A stretch of 64,000 nt of DNA from an uncultured Pelagibacteraceae bacterium (GTDB taxonomy: Bacteria; Pseudomonadota; Alphaproteobacteria; Pelagibacterales; Pelagibacteraceae), in NCBI GenBank assembly GCA_902523185.1, contig CABYYJ010000004.1, forward strand, positions 1 to 64,000, given 5' to 3'. A model generated the notes under the pieces. The model searched no databases and had not been told where the DNA came from. It worked only from the letters and a program-made list of their open reading frames with translations. Positions within the stretch are counted from its first letter, which is position 1, and each line of letters opens with the position of its first letter. The position numbers and the translations under genes are program-made. Positions 57,270 to 64,000 of this stretch are shown here, in pieces.

Positions 57270-58771
57270 TTGAAGGAATACTAATAGGATTACAAACTGC
57301 TTTATCATTTAAAAATTTAATGATGGTAATGATTGGTTGTTTTGCCGGAACAATTATTGGAATGCTTCCAGGCCTAGGTCCTATGACAGCCATAGCATTA
57401 ATGATACCGATTACTTATGGTTTTGATCCGTCAACAGGGTTAATTTTAATGGCCGGAGTTTATTACGGTGCAGTTTTTGGTGGATCAACTTCCTCAATTT
57501 TAATTAATGCGCCTGGTGTTCCAGGAACTGTAGCCACTTCTTTTGATGGATATCCAATGGCACAACAAGGTAAAGCTGGTAAAGCTTTAGCGATAGCTGC
57601 TTACAGTTCCTTTGCAGGAGGAACTATTTCTGCAATTTTTTTGCTTATTGCAGCACCAAGTTTATCTTTAATAAGTTTATCTTTTAGATCTCCAGATTAT
57701 TTTGGTTTAATGATCCTTGGTTTAACCGCTGTAGCAGCATTTTCATCAAAAGGTAATTTTTTGAAAGCTATGATGATGGTAGTTTTAGGATTAATGTTAG
57801 CTAGCGTTGGTCAAGATACTCTTTCAGATATTCCAAGATTTACTTTTAATAACATGAATCTATCAGATGGAATTAGTTTCGTTTTAGTTGTTATGGCTAC
57901 TTTTGCTATGACTGAAGCGTTAACCTTAATTTTTAAAGCTAAAGATCCAACTAAAGCTGCAAAACAAATTTCTCTATCACAATTAGGTTCTATTAAACTC
58001 GATAAAACCGAAACAAAAAAAATGGTCACCACAATTCCAAGATCATCCGTTTTAGGATTTATAGTTGGAGTTTTGCCAGGTGCAGGTGCAACAATCGCAT
58101 CTTTCTTAGCTTATGGTATGGAAAGAAATTTTGTCAATGATGAGGAAAAACAAAAGTTTGGTAAAGGAAGTGTAAATGGTATAGCTGCTCCAGAAACCGC
58201 TAACAATGCAGCATGTTCTGGTTCATTTGTTCCTCTGCTCACATTAGGAATACCTGGAAGCGGAACCACAGCAGTTATGCTGGGAGCTTTATTAGGCTTT
58301 GGTATACAACCAGGTCCAAGATTATATCAAACAAATCCAGAGATTTTTTGGTCTGTGATTATGTCTATGTACATAGGAATGGTTGTTCTTTTAATACTAA
58401 ACCTTCCTTTAATCCCTTATATTGCCAGAGTTTTAGCAACACCTAGAACTTTTTTAATTCCTTTAATTTTATTCTTCTCACTGACCGGGGTATATTTAAT
58501 GTCCTTTAACAATTTCGATATTTACTTGATGATCGGTATTGCAGTTGTAGCAACTGTGCTTCGTTTATACGATTTTCCAATGCCACCCCTAATACTTGCA
58601 TTTGTTCTTGGAGGTTTAATGGAAGAAAATTTAAGAAGATCTCTATTAATTAGTGACGGATCGTGGACGTTTTTATGGGATAGGCCTTTAACACTTATAA
58701 TAATGTTGACCATAATATTCATAGTAGGATGGCAAATTTACAGGAGTTTTTTTAAGAAAAAACACTATTAG
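57266..58771 (+). CDS. tctA: Tripartite tricarboxylate transporter large permease TctA
   Basis: A 501-residue membrane protein with about twelve helices. TctA hallmarks are GTIIGMLPGLGPMTAIALMIPITYGFDPSTGLILMAGVYYGAVFGGSTSSILINAPGVPGTVATSFDGYPMAQQGKAGKAL and GVLPGAGATIASFLAYGMERNF with EIFW later. The duplicated GxxPGxG motifs form the substrate path. It closes the tctCBA operon; a perfect 10-bp inverted repeat (58768-58789) and a terminator follow. Confidence 0.93.
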   Translation: MIEGILIGLQTALSFKNLMMVMIGCFAGTIIGMLPGLGPMTAIALMIPITYGFDPSTGLILMAGVYYGAVFGGSTSSILINAPGVPGTVATSFDGYPMAQQGKAGKALAIAAYSSFAGGTISAIFLLIAAPSLSLISLSFRSPDYFGLMILGLTAVAAFSSKGNFLKAMMMVVLGLMLASVGQDTLSDIPRFTFNNMNLSDGISFVLVVMATFAMTEALTLIFKAKDPTKAAKQISLSQLGSIKLDKTETKKMVTTIPRSSVLGFIVGVLPGAGATIASFLAYGMERNFVNDEEKQKFGKGSVNGIAAPETANNAACSGSFVPLLTLGIPGSGTTAVMLGALLGFGIQPGPRLYQTNPEIFWSVIMSMYIGMVVLLILNLPLIPYIARVLATPRTFLIPLILFFSLTGVYLMSFNNFDIYLMIGIAVVATVLRLYDFPMPPLILAFVLGGLMEENLRRSLLISDGSWTFLWDRPLTLIIMLTIIFIVGWQIYRSFFKKKHY

Positions 58772-58789
58772 TATCACTCGTGATACTAA
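58768..58789. repeat. Perfect inverted repeat at the end of tctA
   Basis: TTAGTATCAC (58768-58777), TC, GTGATACTAA (58780-58789) form a 10-bp palindrome that includes the tctA stop codon. It precedes the terminator hairpin by about 10 bases and could be an mRNA 3' end stabiliser or a protein-binding site. Confidence 0.55.
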
Positions 58790-58799
58790 AATAGATTTT

Positions 58800-58826
58800 A
58801 AACCCATCTCTAGTTAGGTGGGTTTT
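58800..58826. terminator. Intrinsic terminator between tctA and doxX-like gene
   Basis: AAACCCATCT (58800-58809), a CTAGTT loop, AGGTGGGTTT (58816-58825) form a 10-bp stem with one T-G pair, followed by T-rich sequence. It lies between convergent genes and can stop the tctCBA transcript. Confidence 0.8.
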
Positions 58827-58831
58827 CTATT

Positions 58832-59218
58832 TTACAATCTTACGAATTTTTTTTCTTTATCAATTGACCATTCTTTGGTTCCATTTACCACAATAAACAA
58901 AAAGCCACCTGCTAAGCCAATGTTTTTTAAAAAAGAAATTGTTTGTCCTTGATTTGAAAAATCAAAATGAAATAAAAATGCAGTAGCAATACAAAAAGTT
59001 GCAAGTATACCTGCAGATATTCTTGCGTTATATCCAATAATAACTAATAACGGTAAAATAATTTCTAAAATTATTGTGGGATAAAGTAAAAAACCTGGCA
59101 CACCGTAACCTTCCATCCATGACATCGATCCATCAATATTAAATATTTTATTGTAAGCTGAGATTAAAAACAAAGCTGAAATAAAAATTCTTCCTAAAAA
59201 ATCTAAAATATTTACCAT
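58832..59218 (-). CDS. DoxX-family membrane protein
   Basis: A 128-residue four-helix protein. The DoxX pattern is FLGRIFISALFLISAYNKIFNIDG, then GVPGFLLYPTIILEIILPLLVIIGYNARISAGIL and a final FLKNIGLAGGFLFIVVNG. DoxX-like proteins are linked to quinone- or thiosulfate-related redox functions in some organisms, but the role here is not known. The -10 TAAATT sits 6 nt before its ATG. It is convergent with tctA. Confidence 0.82.
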   Translation of the reverse strand: MVNILDFLGRIFISALFLISAYNKIFNIDGSMSWMEGYGVPGFLLYPTIILEIILPLLVIIGYNARISAGILATFCIATAFLFHFDFSNQGQTISFLKNIGLAGGFLFIVVNGTKEWSIDKEKKFVRL

Positions 59219-59224
59219 ATTAAG

Positions 59225-59252
59225 AATTTAAATAACTTCAAAGCAATGTCAA
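59225..59252 (-). promoter_or_regulatory. doxX-like gene promoter, leaderless
   Basis: TTGACA (59252-59247) and TAAATT (59230-59225) are 16 bases apart. The ATG at 59218 is 6 nt after the -10 box, so the transcript likely starts at the start codon. No Shine-Dalgarno is present. Confidence 0.6.
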
Positions 59253-59260
59253 AAAACGAT

Positions 59261-59282
59261 CTGTTTAAAACAGGTTTTTTTT
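59261..59282. terminator. Hairpin with T tract downstream of the TauE gene
   Basis: CTGTTT-A-AAACAG (59261-59273) is followed by G and eight T on the plus strand. On the minus strand it is followed by ATCG and six T. The minus-strand reading would end the prpD-prpD-tauE transcript; the plus-strand T run has no gene to terminate. The stem is only 6 bp. Confidence 0.4.
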
Positions 59283-59284
59283 AG

Positions 59285-60058
59285 TTAGAATGTTAAAGCT
59301 CTATAGATCATTACAGCGCCTCCAAGCACTACACAGACTTCAATAATAATTGTATGCATCTTAACACCAAGTTTATCTGCTATTTTTTTTGCTGTATAAG
59401 ATCCAAATATAGAAACTAGACCAATTAGAGATCCAACATATAAAGCATCTAAGTTTAATAAACCTAAATTCCAAAATGATATAAGTCTTATTGTGCAATT
59501 GATTAGTGTTACAAAAGAGTCGGTGCCGATAATTTGTCCTCCGACCAAACCATTGGCAGCAAGTGCAGTTAATAAAACTGATCCTGGGCCTAAAATTACT
59601 CCACTGATTGTACCATAAAACACCGCCATCATTCCTAAACCAAACCATCCAATATTTAAATTTATTTTTTTAAATACTCTTCTTAAAATAACAATAAATG
59701 CTAAACCGAAACCTAAACAAAAATATAATGTTTTTTCTGATACCGCTGCATAGAAATTTGTTCCTGCTATTAAAAAAGGGGTAGAAACGATTGCAAAGTA
59801 AAAACCTTTTTTCCAAAAAATATTTTTTCTGTAATAATACATTCTTGATAAGTTCGAAAATAAGACAAACACAGACATTAATGGGACTAAAAGTTTTACA
59901 GGTATAAAAGGAGAAACTAATAAACCTAAGGTCATACCTCCTCCATATCCAGAGATCCCTGATATAACTGAGGCAAAAAAAGCAGTTAAGATTAATATTG
60001 AGAGTTCTAAAAAACCAAGGCTTGCAAAAAGAGCAGCTATATCAAAACTTGACTCCAT
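59285..60058 (-). CDS. TauE/SafE-family anion transporter
   Basis: A 257-residue membrane protein with eight helices. The duplicated TauE motif is seen in ILTAFFASVISGISGYGGGMTLGLLVSPFIPVKLLVPLMSVFVLF and MMAVFYGTISGVILGPGSVLLTALAANGLVGGQIIGTDSF. Family members move sulfonates, sulfite, sulfoacetate or carboxylates, often outward. It directly follows the PrpD-like gene on the same strand with no gap, suggesting a shared pathway; the substrate is unknown. Confidence 0.85.
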   Translation of the reverse strand: MESSFDIAALFASLGFLELSILILTAFFASVISGISGYGGGMTLGLLVSPFIPVKLLVPLMSVFVLFSNLSRMYYYRKNIFWKKGFYFAIVSTPFLIAGTNFYAAVSEKTLYFCLGFGLAFIVILRRVFKKINLNIGWFGLGMMAVFYGTISGVILGPGSVLLTALAANGLVGGQIIGTDSFVTLINCTIRLISFWNLGLLNLDALYVGSLIGLVSIFGSYTAKKIADKLGVKMHTIIIEVCVVLGGAVMIYRALTF

Positions 60059-61411
60059 TTACTCTTTTAAGTTCAAATTACAGAGTTTAATTAATTCATC
60101 TATTGTAAAGTCTTTATGCAGGATTAAATTAATTAAATCATCAGTTTGACTTGTTTTGAATACTTCCAATAGTCGTTTTGATTTTGATACAATATCTTTT
60201 TCATCCATTGGATTATCTGGAGTACCCCTAACTGACTTGGCATGGTAAAATAATTCTTTATTATTTCTAAATTTTATTCTAATTTTAGATTGCCTTTCAG
60301 GCCTTGCAATCGCTAACTCGTCGCTTGAAACCGCTTTAATCTTTTTTCTTAAACTCACAACTTCAGGATCATTAAATAATTTTTCATCATGAGCCTCTAA
60401 ATAACCCATTTTCTTTTTAATTAAATGAACAGCTATTAAATGTTGAGCACTTATTGATAGAATTTCTCTATCATTTACAATGTGATACCTATCTGAAGGT
60501 ATATCTACAACTAATTCAGTTATGTCTCTATGATCAAATTTATTATTTTTTAATAAATATTCTATAGCATCCATCATTGATTGAATTGGTGATCCTACTG
60601 ACCATTTTTTTAGGGAAGCAGTATCAATTTTAAAATTCTCTCCAAGTTTTTCAATGATCAGTTTCGGATTTGGATTATGGGCAAATCCTTCATGAAATCC
60701 TCTTTCACCTAATAGAGGATCTGTTACTGATGTAAAATTTTCTTTTGCTAAGAGAGCTGAATAAATTGCATTTCTAGTTGTCATACCTGAAAACACGAAT
60801 GCTTTCTCAATATGATCAGGGTCTCTATTCCAACATGCTAATCCTGAAGTTTGTTGAACCGTGTATGATAAAAGATAATTACATTGTTCATGAGTTAGTT
60901 TAAGTAGAGCACCTGCTGAGGCAGCACAGCCAAATATTGGCCCGATACTATGAGTAGCAAAAATAGAAGTCTTAGGCGTTTTATATCCCAAGCTTGTTGT
61001 AATTCTCACACCTACGTCATAACCTAAAGCGATTGCTTTAATAATTTCTTTACTACTTAAATTCTCTCGTTCAGCTACAGCTAAGGTAGCAGGGACGATA
61101 GCACAACCTGGATGAAACCTGCCCTCTGTTGTTGAGTCATCAGTCTCATTTGCATGCGCAGCCATTCCATTAGAGAAACCAGCATTAATTGCCGAAACTT
61201 TTATATCGCTTCCGAGCAATGTGGACTCTTTTACACCACCTTGTGCTTTTGAGAATTGAAAAGCTTTTTTTCCAGGCGGGAGCAGTCTACCAGTAAGTAT
61301 AGATACTAATGTATCTAATAGATGAAACCGAGTTTTAAACTCTGTTTTTTGTGGCAAGTCATTACTTAAAGCTTTAGAAATATATCTAGTTAATTCTTGT
61401 TGTACGTCCAT
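60059..61411 (-). CDS. MmgE/PrpD-family protein 1
   Basis: A 450-residue member of the MmgE/PrpD fold (2-methylcitrate dehydratase, cis-aconitate decarboxylase, iminodisuccinate epimerase). Family segments are FHLLDTLVSILTGRLLPPGKKAF, INAGFSNGMAAHANETDDSTTEGRFHPGCAIVPATLAVAE and ALGYDVGVRI, then FATHSIGPIFGCAASAGALLKL and the mixed lid domain. The reaction cannot be assigned; subgroup members act on small di- or tricarboxylates. It abuts the second PrpD-like gene by one shared base, a pairing that suggests a heteromeric or two-step process. Confidence 0.8.
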   Translation of the reverse strand: MDVQQELTRYISKALSNDLPQKTEFKTRFHLLDTLVSILTGRLLPPGKKAFQFSKAQGGVKESTLLGSDIKVSAINAGFSNGMAAHANETDDSTTEGRFHPGCAIVPATLAVAERENLSSKEIIKAIALGYDVGVRITTSLGYKTPKTSIFATHSIGPIFGCAASAGALLKLTHEQCNYLLSYTVQQTSGLACWNRDPDHIEKAFVFSGMTTRNAIYSALLAKENFTSVTDPLLGERGFHEGFAHNPNPKLIIEKLGENFKIDTASLKKWSVGSPIQSMMDAIEYLLKNNKFDHRDITELVVDIPSDRYHIVNDREILSISAQHLIAVHLIKKKMGYLEAHDEKLFNDPEVVSLRKKIKAVSSDELAIARPERQSKIRIKFRNNKELFYHAKSVRGTPDNPMDEKDIVSKSKRLLEVFKTSQTDDLINLILHKDFTIDELIKLCNLNLKE

Positions 61412-62922
61412 TAATAAATTCCTTTAATTATATTATTATCTAAATTCAAAAAACCCTCTTTACAATTCACATTAAGTTTTTTTACATCATCTTGGTTTAA
61501 ATTACTTAAATTATCAATCAAATTTAAAAATCTTTTTTCTTCTTTTTCTTCGACAATATTTTTAAACAATTTTTGCATCTTATTAATATAGTTTTTCCTA
61601 ACGAAAGGTGTTTTGCCTTTAGGATGTGCATTTGCATAATCTAATTGGTCAGTAATTTTATCATTATTATTTAATATAATCTCAACTTTTGCCCCTTGAG
61701 CTTTCTTTAAAGGATCACTCACATCATAATATTTCTTATTCCATTCATCACTTTCGAAGGTTTCAATTTTATTCCATAAATCAACAGTTTCTTTTCTTTT
61801 TTTTCTTTTTTCTGTGTAACTCTTCTCGTGGTGCCATTCACCATCTTCAAGTGCCACTGCAAATATATACATGGCAGAGTGATCGAGTGTTTCTCTTGAG
61901 GCCTCAGGACTATATTTTTCTTTATCATTACTTCCGCTTCCCATTACTATGTGGGTGTACTCTTTCGTAAATATATTAATTTTTCTAATTTCCTTAGTAT
62001 CTTTAATTTTTTTTCTCATATTAAACGCTAAATCAATTAACGAGTTTCCGTGATATCCAGCTGAATGTTCTTTTGTAAAAGTATTAAAAATTCCTTCTCT
62101 TGGTTCATTTGACTCAGGAAGTTGAATTTTAATCTCTTCATTAATTTTTTTTAATAAAATTTGAACAATTCCATAATCGCCTTCCCATACCGGACTTGGA
62201 GAAGTATCTCCCCTGATCGCTCTGTCTATTGCATCAATTGCATTTTTTCCTACTAATCCAGGAGCATATGCTTTCCAACTTGACAACTTTCCTTTTCTTC
62301 CTTGTCTTGTAAAAACCGAGGTATGAGCACTCCATTGTATTGCTTGGTAAATTGTTTCAGTATCAAGTTTCAGTAGTTTACCTAAGCCACTTGTAATAGC
62401 TGGACCTAAATGACCAACGTGATCTATTCGGTTAGGATTAAGGGCTATAGACAAAGATAGCCTTAGTTGTGTCTCGTAACTAGTGGCTATTGCTTTGACT
62501 AATTCTTCTCCATTACAATTTTTTTGCTGAGCTACAGCTAGTATTGTTGGAATACAATCACCAGGATGACATGTTTCTTTAGCCATTATATTGTCATGAA
62601 AATCTAATTCTCTTACAGCAACAGCATTTGCCCATGCTGCCCACTGACAATCATATTTTTTATTTTGGTCTAAACCAAAAAGAGTAGACCCAGAATTATT
62701 TTCAAACTTCATTGCTTGAGCTCTAGCAATTTTTACCGCTTTATTATTCAATGCAGCGATTGCAACCCCTGCGTTATCTATAATTCTATTGCCAACCATA
62801 TCCGAAATTTCTTTAGTTAAATTCCAATCTTCTGCAGCCATATTTGCAATGAGCCATGCAAGTTGATTTTGTTTTTCTAATTTTGTTCCAGGTTTTTGAA
62901 GTTTAATTGTGTATGATTTCAT
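61411..62922 (-). CDS. MmgE/PrpD-family protein 2, PrpD-like (2-methylcitrate dehydratase type)
   Basis: A 503-residue PrpD-type protein. It starts MKSYTIKLQKPGTKLEKQNQLAWLIANMAAEDW, like PrpD, and has LDFHDNIMAKETCHPGDCIPTILAVAQ and SPEASRETLDHSAMYIFAVALEDGEWHHEKSY, close to genuine 2-methylcitrate dehydratases. I choose ATG 62922: upstream in-frame starts at 62937 and 62982 would add a stretch that is not family-like and covers the divergent promoter region. No prpB or prpC is nearby, so a full methylcitrate cycle is not shown. It is divergent from a TctC-like gene. Confidence 0.82.
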   Translation of the reverse strand: MKSYTIKLQKPGTKLEKQNQLAWLIANMAAEDWNLTKEISDMVGNRIIDNAGVAIAALNNKAVKIARAQAMKFENNSGSTLFGLDQNKKYDCQWAAWANAVAVRELDFHDNIMAKETCHPGDCIPTILAVAQQKNCNGEELVKAIATSYETQLRLSLSIALNPNRIDHVGHLGPAITSGLGKLLKLDTETIYQAIQWSAHTSVFTRQGRKGKLSSWKAYAPGLVGKNAIDAIDRAIRGDTSPSPVWEGDYGIVQILLKKINEEIKIQLPESNEPREGIFNTFTKEHSAGYHGNSLIDLAFNMRKKIKDTKEIRKINIFTKEYTHIVMGSGSNDKEKYSPEASRETLDHSAMYIFAVALEDGEWHHEKSYTEKRKKRKETVDLWNKIETFESDEWNKKYYDVSDPLKKAQGAKVEIILNNNDKITDQLDYANAHPKGKTPFVRKNYINKMQKLFKNIVEEKEEKRFLNLIDNLSNLNQDDVKKLNVNCKEGFLNLDNNIIKGIY

Positions 62923-63019
62923 AATATGAAATGACATTTTACATATTGAACTTAAGTCTAATATCGTGTTAACTTTTGTCAATTATATATAACAACTAAC
63001 AAACAAAATGGGAGAATAT

Positions 63020-64000
63020 ATGATAAGATTAATGAAAAAGTTTTTTGCTTTATCTACATTCTTATCTGCCCTAACTTTTGCTGCAATTGCAACAACGTCT
63101 GCTAAAGCGGAAACTTTCGCTACAAAAGAGTGTGATCCAATACAAGTAGTAATTCACGCTTCTTATGGAGGTGGAACTGATACGACTGCAAGAATGATGT
63201 CTATTAGATCTAGAAGAACTTTAAAAGCTGATATGCAAATTGTAGGTAAAAGAGGTGGATCAGGTGCTAAAGCTCAAAACTACACTTTAACGAGACCAAA
63301 AGATGGTTGTACAATAATGGCTCTAACTGAGTCTCACTTGTATACTATGGCTAGAGGAAAATCTGACATGAAGATCGATGATCTTGTTGGAGTTGCTAGA
63401 GCTATGGAAGAACCAACTTTTATTGTTGTTAACGCTAAAAACAAAGAGTTAAGCACAATTAAAAAGTTTATCAAAAGATCAAAAAAGAAACCTATCGTAA
63501 CTGCTATCGCATCTATTGGAGGAACAGAGCACATTGGAATGTATAACTATTCTAAAACTGCAGATGTACCTTTCAAAGCGGTATCATTTGGATCAGGAGC
63601 ACAAAGCTTACAAGCATTAGCTTCTGGTAAAGTAGAGGCTTCTTTACTTAACCCTTCTGAAGCAGCAGCTTTAATTGAAGATAAAAAAATTAAAGCAATT
63701 TTATTGTTACATGACAAAAAAATGGCTGACTATCCAAAAGTACCAACTTCATACTCAATGGGTCATGAAGTAAAAGTTGTAACTACAAGAGGTTACGCTG
63801 TGCTTAAAGGAACGCCTCAAGATAGAATTGATGCGCTTTCAAAAGGAATGGTAAAAGCTATGCAACATGAAACTTTTGGAAATTATCTTAAAGGTGCATC
63901 TCTAGACCCTAAAACTAGCCCAGCTGGTACAGAGGTTTGGGATAAGCAACTTAAAGAAAATTACAAAAAAGCTGCAGAAGCTCTTAAAGGTTTAGGTTTA
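63020..64000 (+). CDS. TctC-like periplasmic binding protein, cut by the window end
   Basis: An open frame of 327 codons runs from ATG 63020 to the window edge. A GGGAG Shine-Dalgarno precedes the ATG. The signal peptide is about 1-30 (ending TSAKA). The mature start IQVVIHASYGGGTDTTARMMSIRSR, GKRGGSGAKAQNYTLTRPKDGCTI and GSGAQSLQALASGKVEASLLNPSEAAALIEDKKIKAI are the TctC/Bug layout. It differs clearly from the TctC at 55796, so it has its own ligand. It is divergent from the two PrpD-like genes, which may use the imported acid. Its permease genes probably lie beyond the edge. Confidence 0.85.
   Translation, partial: MIRLMKKFFALSTFLSALTFAAIATTSAKAETFATKECDPIQVVIHASYGGGTDTTARMMSIRSRRTLKADMQIVGKRGGSGAKAQNYTLTRPKDGCTIMALTESHLYTMARGKSDMKIDDLVGVARAMEEPTFIVVNAKNKELSTIKKFIKRSKKKPIVTAIASIGGTEHIGMYNYSKTADVPFKAVSFGSGAQSLQALASGKVEASLLNPSEAAALIEDKKIKAILLLHDKKMADYPKVPTSYSMGHEVKVVTTRGYAVLKGTPQDRIDALSKGMVKAMQHETFGNYLKGASLDPKTSPAGTEVWDKQLKENYKKAAEALKGLGL

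Noticed and set aside
61689-61970. 93-codon plus-strand ORF with a phenylalanine run
   Set aside because: It is a shadow of lysine codons in the PrpD-like gene on the other strand.

Overview
The window is AT-rich, very tightly packed DNA from an alphaproteobacterium of the SAR11 clade (Pelagibacterales, 'Candidatus Pelagibacter'-like). The evidence is the tiny intergenic gaps with frequent TAATG/ATGA overlaps, lysine/asparagine/isoleucine-rich proteins, a two-piece (circularly permuted) tmRNA gene, a SAM-II plus SAM-V riboswitch pair ahead of an O-acetylhomoserine sulfhydrylase gene, and typical SAR11 content (thyX, hflKC-degQ, bactofilin, and many periplasmic-binding-protein transporters). 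No rRNA, tRNA, CRISPR array, integrase or transposase was found.

Layout. 1-11 kb: envelope and DNA maintenance genes (unidentified fragment, lpxC, bamD, ligA, pepP, uvrD, an AsmA-like gene, fumC). bamD and ligA carry four apparent +1 homopolymer insertions within 2.4 kb. 10.8-13.9 kb: a small accessory zone with a MazG/HisE-like gene, small membrane proteins, and two secreted-protein genes between 102-bp direct repeats next to the tmRNA gene. 13.9-22.4 kb: thyX, an outer-membrane propeller/barrel protein, mrp, hflK-hflC-DUF2065-degQ-miaA. 22.4-33.5 kb: branched-chain amino acid synthesis (ilvB-ilvN-ilvC-leuA) running into the rod-shape operon (mreBCD-mrdA-rodA) and a bactofilin. 33.5-37.7 kb: a FAD amino-acid dehydrogenase, an EamA transporter, a 2-hydroxyacid dehydrogenase and two tandem paralogous lipoproteins. 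37.7-43.9 kb: sulfur and redox metabolism: metY under tandem riboswitches, gshA-gshB with an ATP-grasp and a VOC gene, cysE, msrB. 44-47.7 kb: mixed small genes (phosphatase, ccdA, ribokinase-like, glutaredoxin, LysE). 47.8-54.8 kb: a complete branched-chain-type ABC uptake operon with an exported alpha/beta hydrolase placed between the two permease genes, followed by azlCD. 54.8-64 kb: a carboxylic-acid block: a CsiD/GlaH-type glutarate hydroxylase, a tripartite tricarboxylate transporter (tctC-tctB-tctA), DoxX, TauE/SafE, two MmgE/PrpD-family proteins, and a second TctC-like binding protein running off the end.

How it fits together. The right third is a nutrient-acquisition region in which binding proteins, permeases and probable first catabolic enzymes are neighbours. 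Stem-loops sit between each binding-protein gene and its permease gene, consistent with differential expression. The sulfur block is RNA-regulated: a consensus promoter, a SAM-II aptamer with a visible antiterminator/terminator choice, then a SAM-V-like aptamer whose 3' end overlaps the Shine-Dalgarno of two overlapping leader peptides that lead into metY. Several first-of-operon genes have a -10 element only about 6 nt before ATG and no Shine-Dalgarno, suggesting leaderless transcripts.

The most interesting items are the metY leader architecture, the repeat-flanked cassette beside the tmRNA, the reused signal-peptide DNA module, the clustered homopolymer frameshifts, and the hairpin that contains the tctB start codon.
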